Source: G965200765 sp965200765 (lineage in GTDB: Bacteria; Pseudomonadota; Gammaproteobacteria; Arenicellales; JAJDZL01). Taken from it: 64,000 bases of DNA. Below are positions 45,083 through 52,751 of the stretch, one piece after another. Under the pieces are notes generated by a model. It was not told where the DNA came from. It made no database searches and was given only the letters and a program-made list of their open reading frames with translations. The DNA lies in the NCBI GenBank assembly GCA_965200765.1, contig OZ241380.1, positions 2,108,001-2,172,000 of the forward strand. The letters run 5' to 3'. Position 1 is the first letter of the stretch, and each line of letters starts with the position of its first letter. The translations under genes were made by a program, and so were the position numbers.

Positions 45083-46435
45083 CTAAATTGAACCCGGATA
45101 CGCCTTCAAAATTGATTCGCGGACAAAGTCGTGAATTTCGCCAAGTGGCAACCGCTCGGACTCCAGCATGATGTCCATGACAGTGTCAATGACCGTTTGA
45201 ACAAGTTCTTTGTCATTGTTGCTGCTGGGCTTGACAGACAAAAGCGTATCACCACCATGGGTACGATACGGATTCTCCGGCGTGCCTTCGGGAAGCACAA
45301 TTGATTTTCCCTTTGCAACTGCCTGGATGTCACGCTTCAAACGGGCGCGAAGCATTGCTACACCCTGGTCAGTTGTACCCAGGTATTCCCGCTTGTGAAT
45401 GTTCATGGGTCCCTGGCTAGTCCATACATCCCAATCACCGGGATTGTCCTGACGCTCTGCATAGGAACGATGCGCAGTTTGACCGTAAAAGTCCACTGCC
45501 TCCCAACCCACCGAGTCGCGGTCACCTTGCCGAAGCACTTCATCATTGTCATTGAAATGTCGCCAGCCAAATTTTCGACTGTTTGTGTCATTCAACGGCA
45601 CTACCCATTTCGTCAAACTTGTTCCCCCCAATATCTTGGGTTTTTCCATAACTTGAAACATGCCGCCATTCTGGGCGATGTTCGGCAAAATATAGTCGTG
45701 AAATCGTAATCGTATCAAATCGCCGGTTCGTCTGGCGTGTGCATACACAATGCCCGCGGATTTTCGTCTGTAACTGACTAATGGCAGTTGTGTAAAATGT
45801 TCCAAACCCGGAAATTGCGGGCCGCTGATTCGACCATGAAGAAATACACTGTGAAACGGGTCAATGGCGTTTTCAGTTTCCTGCAGCCAGTTGTTTGGCG
45901 AGTGAATCGAGTACGGAACAAGCTCGTGGCCAGGCAAGTCCATCGAATTCAGAAATGGAAATTCATACTGCTCTTCAGGTGGACCCATGTAAGCAAATAT
46001 GAGCCCTGAATATTCATGTACCGGGTAGGCACCTTGACAAATCTTGTGCTTGATGTCACTGCCTTCAGGTTCCCCCGGTGTATCCAATATGGTTCCATCC
46101 ACATCAAAATGCCAGCCGTGATAGCAACACCGGATTCCCTGCTGCTCAATTCGTCCGAACTCGAGCGAAGCGCGTCGATGTGCACAGTGCCTGTGCAACA
46201 CGCCAACTCGCCCGCTCAAATCGCGAAACACCACTAGAGGTTCGCCCAGAATTTCAACAGCAACCGGCTTTCCATTGTCCAGTTGCGAAGACATTGCTAC
46301 CGGATGCCAGAATCGGCGCAGGTATTCCCCGGCAGGGGTACCAGCTCCGACATGTAAAAACATTTCATCCGGCGATAGTGGACTTCGAATCGCATACCCG
46401 CCGTATGCTTGTGTCGCCCAGCGAACTTCTTTCAT
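45083..46435 (-). CDS. Rieske non-heme iron oxygenase, alpha-subunit type
   Basis: A 450-residue aromatic-ring-hydroxylating/O-demethylase-type oxygenase. The Rieske [2Fe-2S] motif is CAH with CCYHGWHF about 18 residues later (C-x-H ... C-x2-H). The mononuclear iron ligands are in NAIDPFHSVFLHG, with a later aspartate expected. No reductase or ferredoxin gene is adjacent, so electrons come from elsewhere. It is the first gene of the leftward Rieske/aminotransferase/decarboxylase set. Related enzymes demethylate or hydroxylate small acids and aromatic compounds; the substrate here is unknown. Confidence 0.9.
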   Translation of the reverse strand: MKEVRWATQAYGGYAIRSPLSPDEMFLHVGAGTPAGEYLRRFWHPVAMSSQLDNGKPVAVEILGEPLVVFRDLSGRVGVLHRHCAHRRASLEFGRIEQQGIRCCYHGWHFDVDGTILDTPGEPEGSDIKHKICQGAYPVHEYSGLIFAYMGPPEEQYEFPFLNSMDLPGHELVPYSIHSPNNWLQETENAIDPFHSVFLHGRISGPQFPGLEHFTQLPLVSYRRKSAGIVYAHARRTGDLIRLRFHDYILPNIAQNGGMFQVMEKPKILGGTSLTKWVVPLNDTNSRKFGWRHFNDNDEVLRQGDRDSVGWEAVDFYGQTAHRSYAERQDNPGDWDVWTSQGPMNIHKREYLGTTDQGVAMLRARLKRDIQAVAKGKSIVLPEGTPENPYRTHGGDTLLSVKPSSNNDKELVQTVIDTVMDIMLESERLPLGEIHDFVRESILKAYPGSI

Positions 46436-46689
46436 AATGATCCCCGATTGAACTGCATGCTCTTCAAAAGAACATGGAAATGCGAATTACAGTGTGTACA
46501 AGTTTATCTTTTGCACTTGAAAGAAATACAAAAAATACATTGTTGTTCGTAATTCTATACCATAGGCGAATTGACAGGGACACAACTTCTCCTGGCACTT
46601 TAGTGATGCAACTTGTGCAAATTCTGTTGAGAGTAAGTAGAATTAATTATGAAACTTGATTGCATAATCATATTTGGAGTACCCAAGCA

Positions 46690-47544
46690 ATGTTCAAGAC
46701 CAATGGATTTTGGCAGACCACAGGCACAGCATTCTGTTTTTTCATATCACTTCTGGTGACTGCTGGTGCATTTGCACAGGAACCCGGTGAAACATTTCAA
46801 GACTGTCCGGTGTGCCCGGTCATGGTGGTTGTTCCCGCCGGGGACTATACGATGGGCTCGCCTGAAGATGAAAGGCATCGACGAGATAATGAAGATTCGC
46901 AACATCCGGTGAGTATTGCAAATTCGTTTGCAGTCGGAATCTATGAAGTCACATTTAACGAGTGGGATGCGTGCGTAGCAGAAGGGGAATGCGGAGAATA
47001 TAGTCCGGAAGACGTTGAATGGGGACGAGACACCCGCCCGGTTATTGAAGTCAACTGGCATGATACGAGTCTGTATGTGGATTGGTTAAGCCGAAAAACC
47101 GGCAAGGAGTACCGCTTGCTCACCGAGGCCGAATGGGAATATGCAGCACGCGGAGGAACTTCAACATCGTACTTTTGGGGAGAAGAAATTTCAGGTGAGA
47201 ATGCGAGATACGATTCAGGTAGCATGATGTTGAAAATGCTTGGATTTGGAACGAATACAGACGGAACTGTCCCGGTAGGTTCATACGAACCCAATGGCTT
47301 CGGGATTTACGATATGCATGGCAATGTCTGGGAATGGGTGGAAGATTGCTACAACGAAACCTATGCCGGTGCCCCGACGGACGGTAGCGCCTGGCTTTCC
47401 GGCAATTGCAAAAGCCGAGTGCTCCGGGGTGGTTCTTGGATCGACGAACCCGGCATCTTGCGATCCGCACATCGAAGCAAGCGGAACACTCGTCTGCGAT
47501 TCATCGACCACGGCTTTCGCGTAGCCAGAACGCTTGAACCGTAA
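46690..47544 (+). CDS. Secreted FGE-sulfatase-fold (SUMF1 domain) protein
   Basis: A 284-residue exported protein with a signal peptide ending in TAGAFAQ, then a full formylglycine-generating-enzyme-like domain: VPAGDYTMGSPEDE, EVTFNEWDACV, RLLTEAEWEYAARGGTS, YDMHGNVWEWVEDCY and RVLRGGSW ending in HGFRVART. The active-site cysteines that follow the GGSW motif in true FGE are absent (IDEPGILRSAHRS). It is therefore probably not a sulfatase activator but one of the many non-catalytic or other-function FGE-fold proteins. The start is the ATG at 46690 (TTTGGAG upstream), not the upstream TTG. It is divergent from the Rieske gene. Confidence 0.88.
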   Translation: MFKTNGFWQTTGTAFCFFISLLVTAGAFAQEPGETFQDCPVCPVMVVVPAGDYTMGSPEDERHRRDNEDSQHPVSIANSFAVGIYEVTFNEWDACVAEGECGEYSPEDVEWGRDTRPVIEVNWHDTSLYVDWLSRKTGKEYRLLTEAEWEYAARGGTSTSYFWGEEISGENARYDSGSMMLKMLGFGTNTDGTVPVGSYEPNGFGIYDMHGNVWEWVEDCYNETYAGAPTDGSAWLSGNCKSRVLRGGSWIDEPGILRSAHRSKRNTRLRFIDHGFRVARTLEP

Positions 47545-48169
47545 TTTGCTGTCTCCGCGAATGACCGCGAGTTACAGGAATTGAAACTTAATATTTAAAG
47601 GGAGTTAGTTTCGTAGTTTCCAAGTTGTTGATTTTACGCGCGAATTCGACTGCTTGAAATTTTTTGTACCCCAAGAATCGGCGTTTTTCGAGCTTGAAAC
47701 GCCTGTTTTGCCGGTTTTTGCCGATTTTCTACTCCATGCTTCGCGGGCACTCTTCAGCAACATGGCGGTGATGCTGGCAATCGCCTTGGGTTGCCTGGAA
47801 AAGAACAAGCCCGACAAGATGCGCAGCCTGGTGACACCGCTGGCCGCCTGAAACCCGCCTGCCGTCCCGGTCTTGACCATGCTGCCAGAAGCGGCAGGCA
47901 TTGTCACGTCTGAAACTCGAAAATCGCCGAAAATTCGCCTTTTCGCAACACGAAAATCCTCGGACAAAGCTCCGAATTCGCCAATCAGAACATTTTCATG
48001 CCATAGCCAACCCCGGGAAATCAACAATTTCACCCTCAATTTGTCTCCAACGGGAAACTCTGTGCATGATTTGGAATTGCAAAGTGCAGTTTCGCAAGAT
48101 ACCATATGAAACCGGTATAACCGTGCTCCACTGAAAGATTTACAAGTTCAAATTCAACCATTGCACAAC
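47545..48169. other. Gene-poor region with mobile-like segment
   Basis: This 625-bp gap follows the FGE-fold gene. Frames of 65 and 166 codons can be read on the two strands between 47.6 and 48.1 kb, but neither resembles a protein I recognise. The central, locally GC-richer part is bounded by inverted repeats (see 47680-47928). The sequence after 48000 is ordinary AT-rich intergenic DNA leading to the Mth938-like gene. Confidence 0.4.
47680..47928. mobile_element. Possible MITE bounded by 22-bp inverted repeats
   Basis: A left arm (47680-47701, beginning GGCGTTTTTCGAG) and the reverse complement of the right arm (47907-47928, beginning GGCGATTTTCGAG) agree at 18 of 22 positions. Between them are 205 bp without a recognisable gene and an internal 8-bp perfect inverted repeat (GCCTGCCG 47857-47864, CGGCAGGC 47892-47899). 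No clear target-site duplication was found. Another explanation is a chance fold in a GC-rich patch. Confidence 0.4.
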
Positions 48170-48550
48170 ATGAAACTACATCAGTCAGACAGCGGCGGAG
48201 AAAATTTGGTCCAATCGAACAAGTCCAGCGGCTTCATTGTCAATGAGCAACACTACAAAAGAAGCATTGTTGTGTCTGCTGATAAAATCATTGATGACTG
48301 GTCGCCGCAATACTTCGACGATTTGAAAATCAGCGACTTCCAGCGGTTGGCAGAGTTTGATGCAGAAATCGTAATTCTGGGCACAGGAAAAACACTGCAC
48401 ATGCCAACGCCCGAACTTCTGCAATCGATCCGACTGCAAAAATGCGGATTTGAAGCAATGGATTCAGACGCCGCTTGCAGAACCTATAATGGTCTGGTTG
48501 GTGATGGACGAAATACTGTAGTTGCACTGCTTCTGAAATCCGAAGCGTAA
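48170..48550 (+). CDS. Mth938-like (DUF498) domain protein
   Basis: A 126-residue protein of the Mth938/Xcc1710 family. Landmarks are DDWSPQYFDDLKISDFQRLA, EIVILGTGKTLHMPTPELL and CRTYNGLVGDGRNTVVALLL. Human NDUFAF3 and bacterial relatives share the fold; the bacterial role is not known. The ATG at 48170 is preferred over a TTG 9 nt upstream. It is alone on the plus strand within a decayed region and appears intact. Confidence 0.88.
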   Translation: MKLHQSDSGGENLVQSNKSSGFIVNEQHYKRSIVVSADKIIDDWSPQYFDDLKISDFQRLAEFDAEIVILGTGKTLHMPTPELLQSIRLQKCGFEAMDSDAACRTYNGLVGDGRNTVVALLLKSEA

Positions 48551-48615
48551 CGAAAAGCGCTCTGTTTCACTCCATATTGAAATGGACACTCTCAAGCTTA
48601 AGCTTTGTGAACAAC

Positions 48616-48759
48616 CTACGACTTTGGAAGATAACGACGTGGGTCAACCGGGTTACCGTTTAATCTGATTTCAAAATGCAACTTGACTCGGTCAGTGTCT
48701 GTGTTGCCCATTCCCGCGATCTTTTACCTCTGCTTGACCTGATTCACCTTTATGGTCAC
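48616..48759 (-). pseudogene. C-terminal fragment of an NlpD/M23 peptidase-family gene
   Basis: Conceptual translation of the minus strand reads VTIKVNQVKQR, stop, KIAGMGNTDTDRVKLHFEIR, then LNGNPVDPRRYLPKS and stop. This is the C-terminal signature of NlpD-type lytic factors (KIAEMGNTGTDRVKLHFEIR, then PVDPxxYLP). Only about 45 codons remain, with an in-frame stop at a usual Gln position and no N-terminal LysM or lipoprotein part. It is a relic, not a gene. Confidence 0.7.
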
Positions 48760-49220
48760 TAACTATCTTTTGTAGGACGAGAAAGAATTACAGACCCGAT
48801 GCTGCCATCATAAACCATTTTCATACGGCGAAGAAACGTCCGTCCCAGAAGCGCACAGTGAGGCTGACCCCCCGCATGTAAATGGACACCACAGAATGCT
48901 CCATATATTGTGTGCGGTAATTCCGGAATATGAATTTGTGCTACATGAACATTTACCTTGTCAGAACCATGCACCCCTGCAACATGCCGTTCGTCAAAAA
49001 CTGGCAATTCAAGATTGGCAGCGATTTGCGAATCAATACAACTTTCTGTAGCACCGGTATCAATGAGCGCAGGGTATGTATTGGAAGGTAAAGTTGGGAC
49101 GGAATTGTTTGTTGGGTGCCAACTCGGGTCAATACCAATCTGAACCTGTATAGTTGGCCCAAATTGGGTTAACAACTCGATTTGATCAACAAATCCGCAC
49201 TCAACGTTATGAATATTCAA
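48759..49220 (-). CDS. Retropepsin-like (clan AA) aspartic protease-family protein
   Basis: A 153-residue soluble protein with the single-lobe aspartic protease motif ALIDTGATESCID (catalytic Asp in DTGA). The second family signature is HCALLGRTFLRRMKMVYD, where ALLGRTFL corresponds to the hydrophobic ILGxxFL strand. There is no signal peptide or membrane anchor. A homodimer would be needed for catalysis. The start overlaps the upstream 82-residue gene by 14 nt, so the two are probably translated together. Substrate unknown. Confidence 0.8.
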   Translation of the reverse strand: MNIHNVECGFVDQIELLTQFGPTIQVQIGIDPSWHPTNNSVPTLPSNTYPALIDTGATESCIDSQIAANLELPVFDERHVAGVHGSDKVNVHVAQIHIPELPHTIYGAFCGVHLHAGGQPHCALLGRTFLRRMKMVYDGSIGSVILSRPTKDS

Positions 49221-49455
49221 TCTTCGGCCTATACAGAACAGATGCGGGAAGTCTTACCGGACCAGCCCCCACTTCCCTGATTAAATACGGGCCGCGCCCA
49301 AATCGCCTAACAGCGTCTGCAGCAGCAGATTCAAATGAATCATACACGCCCGATAAATTTTTATTGTGAAAAACTACCCATTTCCCAAAGTAATCCAATT
49401 CTAGCGATCGCTGCATGGATTCGTAGGCAGCAATTTCTTCAGATAAAGTAGTCAT
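49207..49455 (-). CDS. Small conserved protein paired with the aspartic protease gene
   Basis: An 82-residue protein starting MTTLSEEIAAYESMQRSLE, with a central GKWVVFHNKNLSGVYDSFES and FGRGPYLIREVGAGP. A strong GGAGGT lies 7 nt before the ATG, supporting a real gene. I do not recognise the family by name. The overlap with the protease gene suggests a functional pair: the small protein might be a substrate, chaperone or inhibitor. No transmembrane segment is visible. Confidence 0.7.
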   Translation of the reverse strand: MTTLSEEIAAYESMQRSLELDYFGKWVVFHNKNLSGVYDSFESAAADAVRRFGRGPYLIREVGAGPVRLPASVLYRPKIEYS

Positions 49456-49497
49456 AATTTACCTCCGAAAAAAGCTTCTCGTGTCATTTCTGTAAAT

Positions 49498-49870
49498 TTA
49501 ATTCTTGTAGGATGGGTCGAATTGATCCAGCCTTATCAGCAATGCATCCCATCCGTACGCTTCCAGAGATGCGCTTTGTTCGTACTGTTTGGCATGCGCT
49601 TGCAAATATCTTCTGTAAGCAGATGCAATTCTCGCCCTGTGAGGTGGGCATCAATCTGTACTTGGCAAGAACGCTCCAAATAAAGCATTCGTACAAATGC
49701 CTGTGCAACAGTTGACCCAATTGTCAGCAGTCCATGATTTTTCATAATCATTACCAACATGTCTCCCAGATGCTCTGCAAGCCGGTCTCGTTCATCCAAG
49801 TCCAAGATTAATCCCTCGTATTCATGATATGCAACATCGTTGTAGAATATCAGAGTATCTTGAAATGCAT
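49498..49870 (-). pseudogene. Class II aldolase/adducin-family remnant (frameshifted, N-truncated)
   Basis: Two frames on the minus strand are needed to read the C-terminal half of a class II aldolase. One gives FYNDVAYHEYEGL, LDLDERDRLAEHLGD, NHGLLTIGSTVAQAFVRMLY and LERSCQVQIDA. After a frameshift near 49590, the other gives YEQSASLEAYGWDALLIRLD, then QFDPSYKN and stop. The N-terminal part, including most of the zinc-binding site, is missing where the IS1595 remnant begins. Confidence 0.75.
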
Positions 49871-49904
49871 CTAAATTGAATTGAAGGAAGCCTGAATCGA
49901 TACA

Positions 49905-50645
49905 TGGTCAACGATGGCTTGCGGCAATAGAGCCGGCAACTGAGATTCCCAGAATCAGCGATTGAAACGAAACACAAATTCGGCAATATATTCCTGAAGG
50001 TATCAATATGGTACCTCGTGGAAGGTTCCCGCCAGAAATCTCTTGAAATTGCTGATGACAATAGAACCTTCGGAGCCTTTCATTCACTTTCTTCAGCGAG
50101 GTGGCTTTGGATTCGTGCCGATACGAATCGCCTTGAATTTGCAAAGCTTTGAATGCGTCCGTGCGAACTTCCGAATGCGCTGAGATGCGCATCGCGATTT
50201 TCCGAACTTGCTCCGAATTCACCCGTTCCACCAGACGAGCCACCCTGAAACCCATGCCGTTTTCTCTCTGTCCACCGCAAAAATCACCGGCTTTTTACCC
50301 TCGGTCCCGCGGCCTCTCTTGCCCGGCTTGCGCGGCCCCCGACGAAAGCATCATCCACCTCCATAAGCCCCTCGAGCCAGTAACCTCGGTCCCCATGCAT
50401 TGGCGCAAAATTCTCATTATTCAATAAGCTGTCGGCCAAGAAACGCCGATCATCTTGGAAAGACGCTGCGCCGAAATCCCGCCCTTGTCAGCGCTAATCA
50501 AGTAGATCGCCGCAAACCATTTGGGCAACGGCAAACGCGTATGCTCGAAAACCGTTCCCGTCATCGGCGAAACTTGACGACCACACAGGGTGTACTCGTG
50601 CAAATGATAATGCTTCAGCTGCATTTGAAATTTTCTCAAAGGTTT
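49905..50645 (-). mobile_element. Decayed IS1595 (ISXO2-like) transposase, copy 2
   Basis: A longer remnant of the same element as at 20.7 kb. In several minus-strand frames it reads CGRQVSPMTGTVFEHTRLPL, PKWFAAIYLISADKGGISAQ, RLSKMIGVSWPTAY and stop, PGKRGRGTEGKKPV, RLVERVNSEQVRKIAMRISA, HSEVRTDAFKALQIQGDSYR and FRFNR, stop, FWESQLPALL. This is the usual order of ISXO2-like transposase: TGTVF block, DDE core, C-terminal FRFNRRFW block. It lacks the start and has several stops and frameshifts. It abuts the truncated class II aldolase and the racemase-family gene. Confidence 0.8.
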
Positions 50646-50650
50646 TCATT

Positions 50651-51436
50651 CTAGGCAACATCAAGTACATTACCATCAATCGGGGGCTTTTCACCTAGTA
50701 GCTCGCCGGATAATAGCGACCCGAATCCTTCCACACAAAACTGCCCCGCAGTCAATTCCATTGCATTCCACATCGTGACTGCATTTGCAGTCAATACCGG
50801 TCGTTCTGCAATGTCTTCCAATTCTTGTACATACATCAAAGTGGGTAATGCTGTATCCGGAACTAGCACTGCCGGCGCGTCGTTGTCCAGTACTGTTTGA
50901 ATTTTCTCCTTGATAAATTCCGGACTCATTACGGCGGCATCCCACCCCGAAGGGGCATCCAGCCACTTCATCTCCTCGACAGTAATGCCAAACTCGGACA
51001 GAAATTTCACAAACGCATTTGAAGCCGGCTCCGGATAGGTTGCCAATACACTTACATGATCAATTTGTGCACGATTCAATGCCAGTGCAAAGGCCAAAGA
51101 TGTACTGCCTGCGGGCACCCCGGTCAATTCATTCAAGGCTTGAACCTGGTCCTCGGCATGTTTCCTGCCTCCAATAAAACTGCCGCTGGTGCAGGGCCAG
51201 AATATCGCATCCAGATTCAGGCAAACCAATCTGACCGCGGCTTCGCACAACCAGGAAATTTGCGCCGTTCGCTGCAATGCTTCGACATCATGGTCGTCAT
51301 CTCCGGAACCGCCGACCCGAGTACAAGTAAGAAAAAGTTTTGTGTTGTCGCCGGCCGCTTCCAGAAATTGATAGTAATCCTGTTCCGAACCACCACCTGG
51401 CCAAACAAAACCCAAGCGATAATCATTCATTCTCAT
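50651..51436 (-). CDS. Asp/Glu racemase-superfamily protein (maleate isomerase/EutA-like)
   Basis: A 261-residue protein of the Asp/Glu/hydantoin racemase or arylmalonate decarboxylase superfamily. The first catalytic cysteine is in FWPCTSGSFIGG; the second cysteine position reads LVPDTALPTL, so only one cysteine is present, as in EutA and arylmalonate decarboxylase groups. The start at 51436 follows GGAGGAG by 7 nt; the frame is open to 51715 without other support. It overlaps the aminotransferase stop. It is the last gene of the MlrC/M24/aminotransferase operon. Ectoine-cluster EutA is the closest functional analogue I can suggest. Confidence 0.82.
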   Translation of the reverse strand: MRMNDYRLGFVWPGGGSEQDYYQFLEAAGDNTKLFLTCTRVGGSGDDDHDVEALQRTAQISWLCEAAVRLVCLNLDAIFWPCTSGSFIGGRKHAEDQVQALNELTGVPAGSTSLAFALALNRAQIDHVSVLATYPEPASNAFVKFLSEFGITVEEMKWLDAPSGWDAAVMSPEFIKEKIQTVLDNDAPAVLVPDTALPTLMYVQELEDIAERPVLTANAVTMWNAMELTAGQFCVEGFGSLLSGELLGEKPPIDGNVLDVA

Positions 51437-52751
51437 TCGATAACTCCTCCATTGTTTTTTGGACCTGTTCAAGTGTTTGATCAATATCCTTGTCACTGTG
51501 TGCGGTAGACAAGAACCATGTTCCGCGCGCGGTAACCCGGGTGCCATTCGACTGCAGCCTTGCGTAAAACCGGTTTTTGAATGCAGCACTCTGAGTGGCA
51601 AACTGCCGGTAGTTTTCAACCCTGGACGGACTGCCGAACAGCGGATGAAATACGGTACCAAAACCCGGTATCGAAATTTCAATTTTTTGCCTGGTCGCAA
51701 TACTCTGCAATTCATCCATCAAGCGTTTACCGCGACGATTCATTGTCGTGTAGGCTTCTCCGCCATTTTTTTCCAACTCTTCTATTGTGGCCAGTCCGGC
51801 GGCCACAGTCATTACATTCGCGTTGTAGGTACCGCCGTGCATGACTTGTCGTGTTTCAAAAAGTTCCATCACTTCTTTTTTGCCAACAAGCGCGGCCAAT
51901 GGAAAGCCGGCGGCAAGCGCCTTTGCAAATATGGCCAAGTCGGGTGTTACGCCCAACCGTCCCTGTGCACCGTCCAAGGCTACCCGAAATCCGGTGATCA
52001 CTTCGTCAAAAATGAGCATGATGCCATGTTGTTCCGTAATTTCCCGAACGCCTTCCAAATACCCGGGCACCGGCAAGATTGCACCTGTATTGCAGTTGAC
52101 CGGTTCCATAATGACACCGGCAATATCGTCTTTCTGTTGCCGAATCGTCGAAACCAGTAAATCCAGGTTGTTCCAGGGCAACGTAATGATTTCCTTCAGC
52201 ACTAATTCAGACTGACCGGGAGAATGAGCAAATGGCATTGGACTGGATTCATCTCCTGCCAACTCCAAAGGTGGATTTACACTGATGAAAACACTGTCCG
52301 TCCAGCCATGATAATGCCCTTCAAACTTGATGATTTTCTTGCGTCCGGTATAAGCCCGGGCCAGTCGAATCGCTGCCTGAATTGCTTCTGTGCCGCTGGA
52401 AGCCAATCGAACCAGTTCTGCGCATGGAATGATCTTGACAAGTTTTTCCGCGAGCTTTGCTTCCAATTCCGTCTGACCGGCAAACAATTGCCCCATCTCA
52501 AGTGTGTCTCTGACTGCATCGAGCACCCGTTCCGGAGCGTGTCCAAGAATCAACGGGCCGTTCGCCAAGGCATAGTCAATATAGACATTCCCGTCAACAT
52601 CTGTCAAACGCGAGCCTTTGCCTCCAGCATAGTACAAGGGAACCGGACTCTCACCGTAGCCGGCGTAGCGGAAGTTGCTGTTGACACCGCCGGCAATATA
52701 CTTCTTGCCGTAGTTGTAAAGCTGTTCGGATTCTTGAAACCGGTGATTCAT
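51423..52751 (-). CDS. Class III (GSA-like) aminotransferase 1
   Basis: A 442-residue PLP-dependent enzyme of the glutamate-1-semialdehyde aminomutase-like subgroup. The PLP lysine is in IFAKALAAGFPLAALVG; LVRLASSGTEAIQAAIRLAR, IFDEVITGFRVALDGAQG and HGGTYNANVMTVAAGLA are landmarks. It is not HemL: the active-site segment differs (GKIIGGGLPVG in HemL) and the setting is catabolic. It overlaps the M24 gene by 4 nt (ATGA) and the racemase-family gene by 14 nt, so it sits in a translationally coupled operon. Confidence 0.86.
   Translation of the reverse strand: MNHRFQESEQLYNYGKKYIAGGVNSNFRYAGYGESPVPLYYAGGKGSRLTDVDGNVYIDYALANGPLILGHAPERVLDAVRDTLEMGQLFAGQTELEAKLAEKLVKIIPCAELVRLASSGTEAIQAAIRLARAYTGRKKIIKFEGHYHGWTDSVFISVNPPLELAGDESSPMPFAHSPGQSELVLKEIITLPWNNLDLLVSTIRQQKDDIAGVIMEPVNCNTGAILPVPGYLEGVREITEQHGIMLIFDEVITGFRVALDGAQGRLGVTPDLAIFAKALAAGFPLAALVGKKEVMELFETRQVMHGGTYNANVMTVAAGLATIEELEKNGGEAYTTMNRRGKRLMDELQSIATRQKIEISIPGFGTVFHPLFGSPSRVENYRQFATQSAAFKNRFYARLQSNGTRVTARGTWFLSTAHSDKDIDQTLEQVQKTMEELSNENE

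Noticed and set aside
47605..48105. 166-codon minus-strand frame and 65-codon plus-strand frame
   Set aside because: Neither has a recognisable domain or SD, and the region is explained at least partly by an inverted-repeat element. Kept as gene-poor DNA.
51437..51715. Longer start for the racemase-family gene
   Set aside because: The extension overlaps the aminotransferase gene and is compositionally its shadow; the ATG at 51436 has GGAGGAG.
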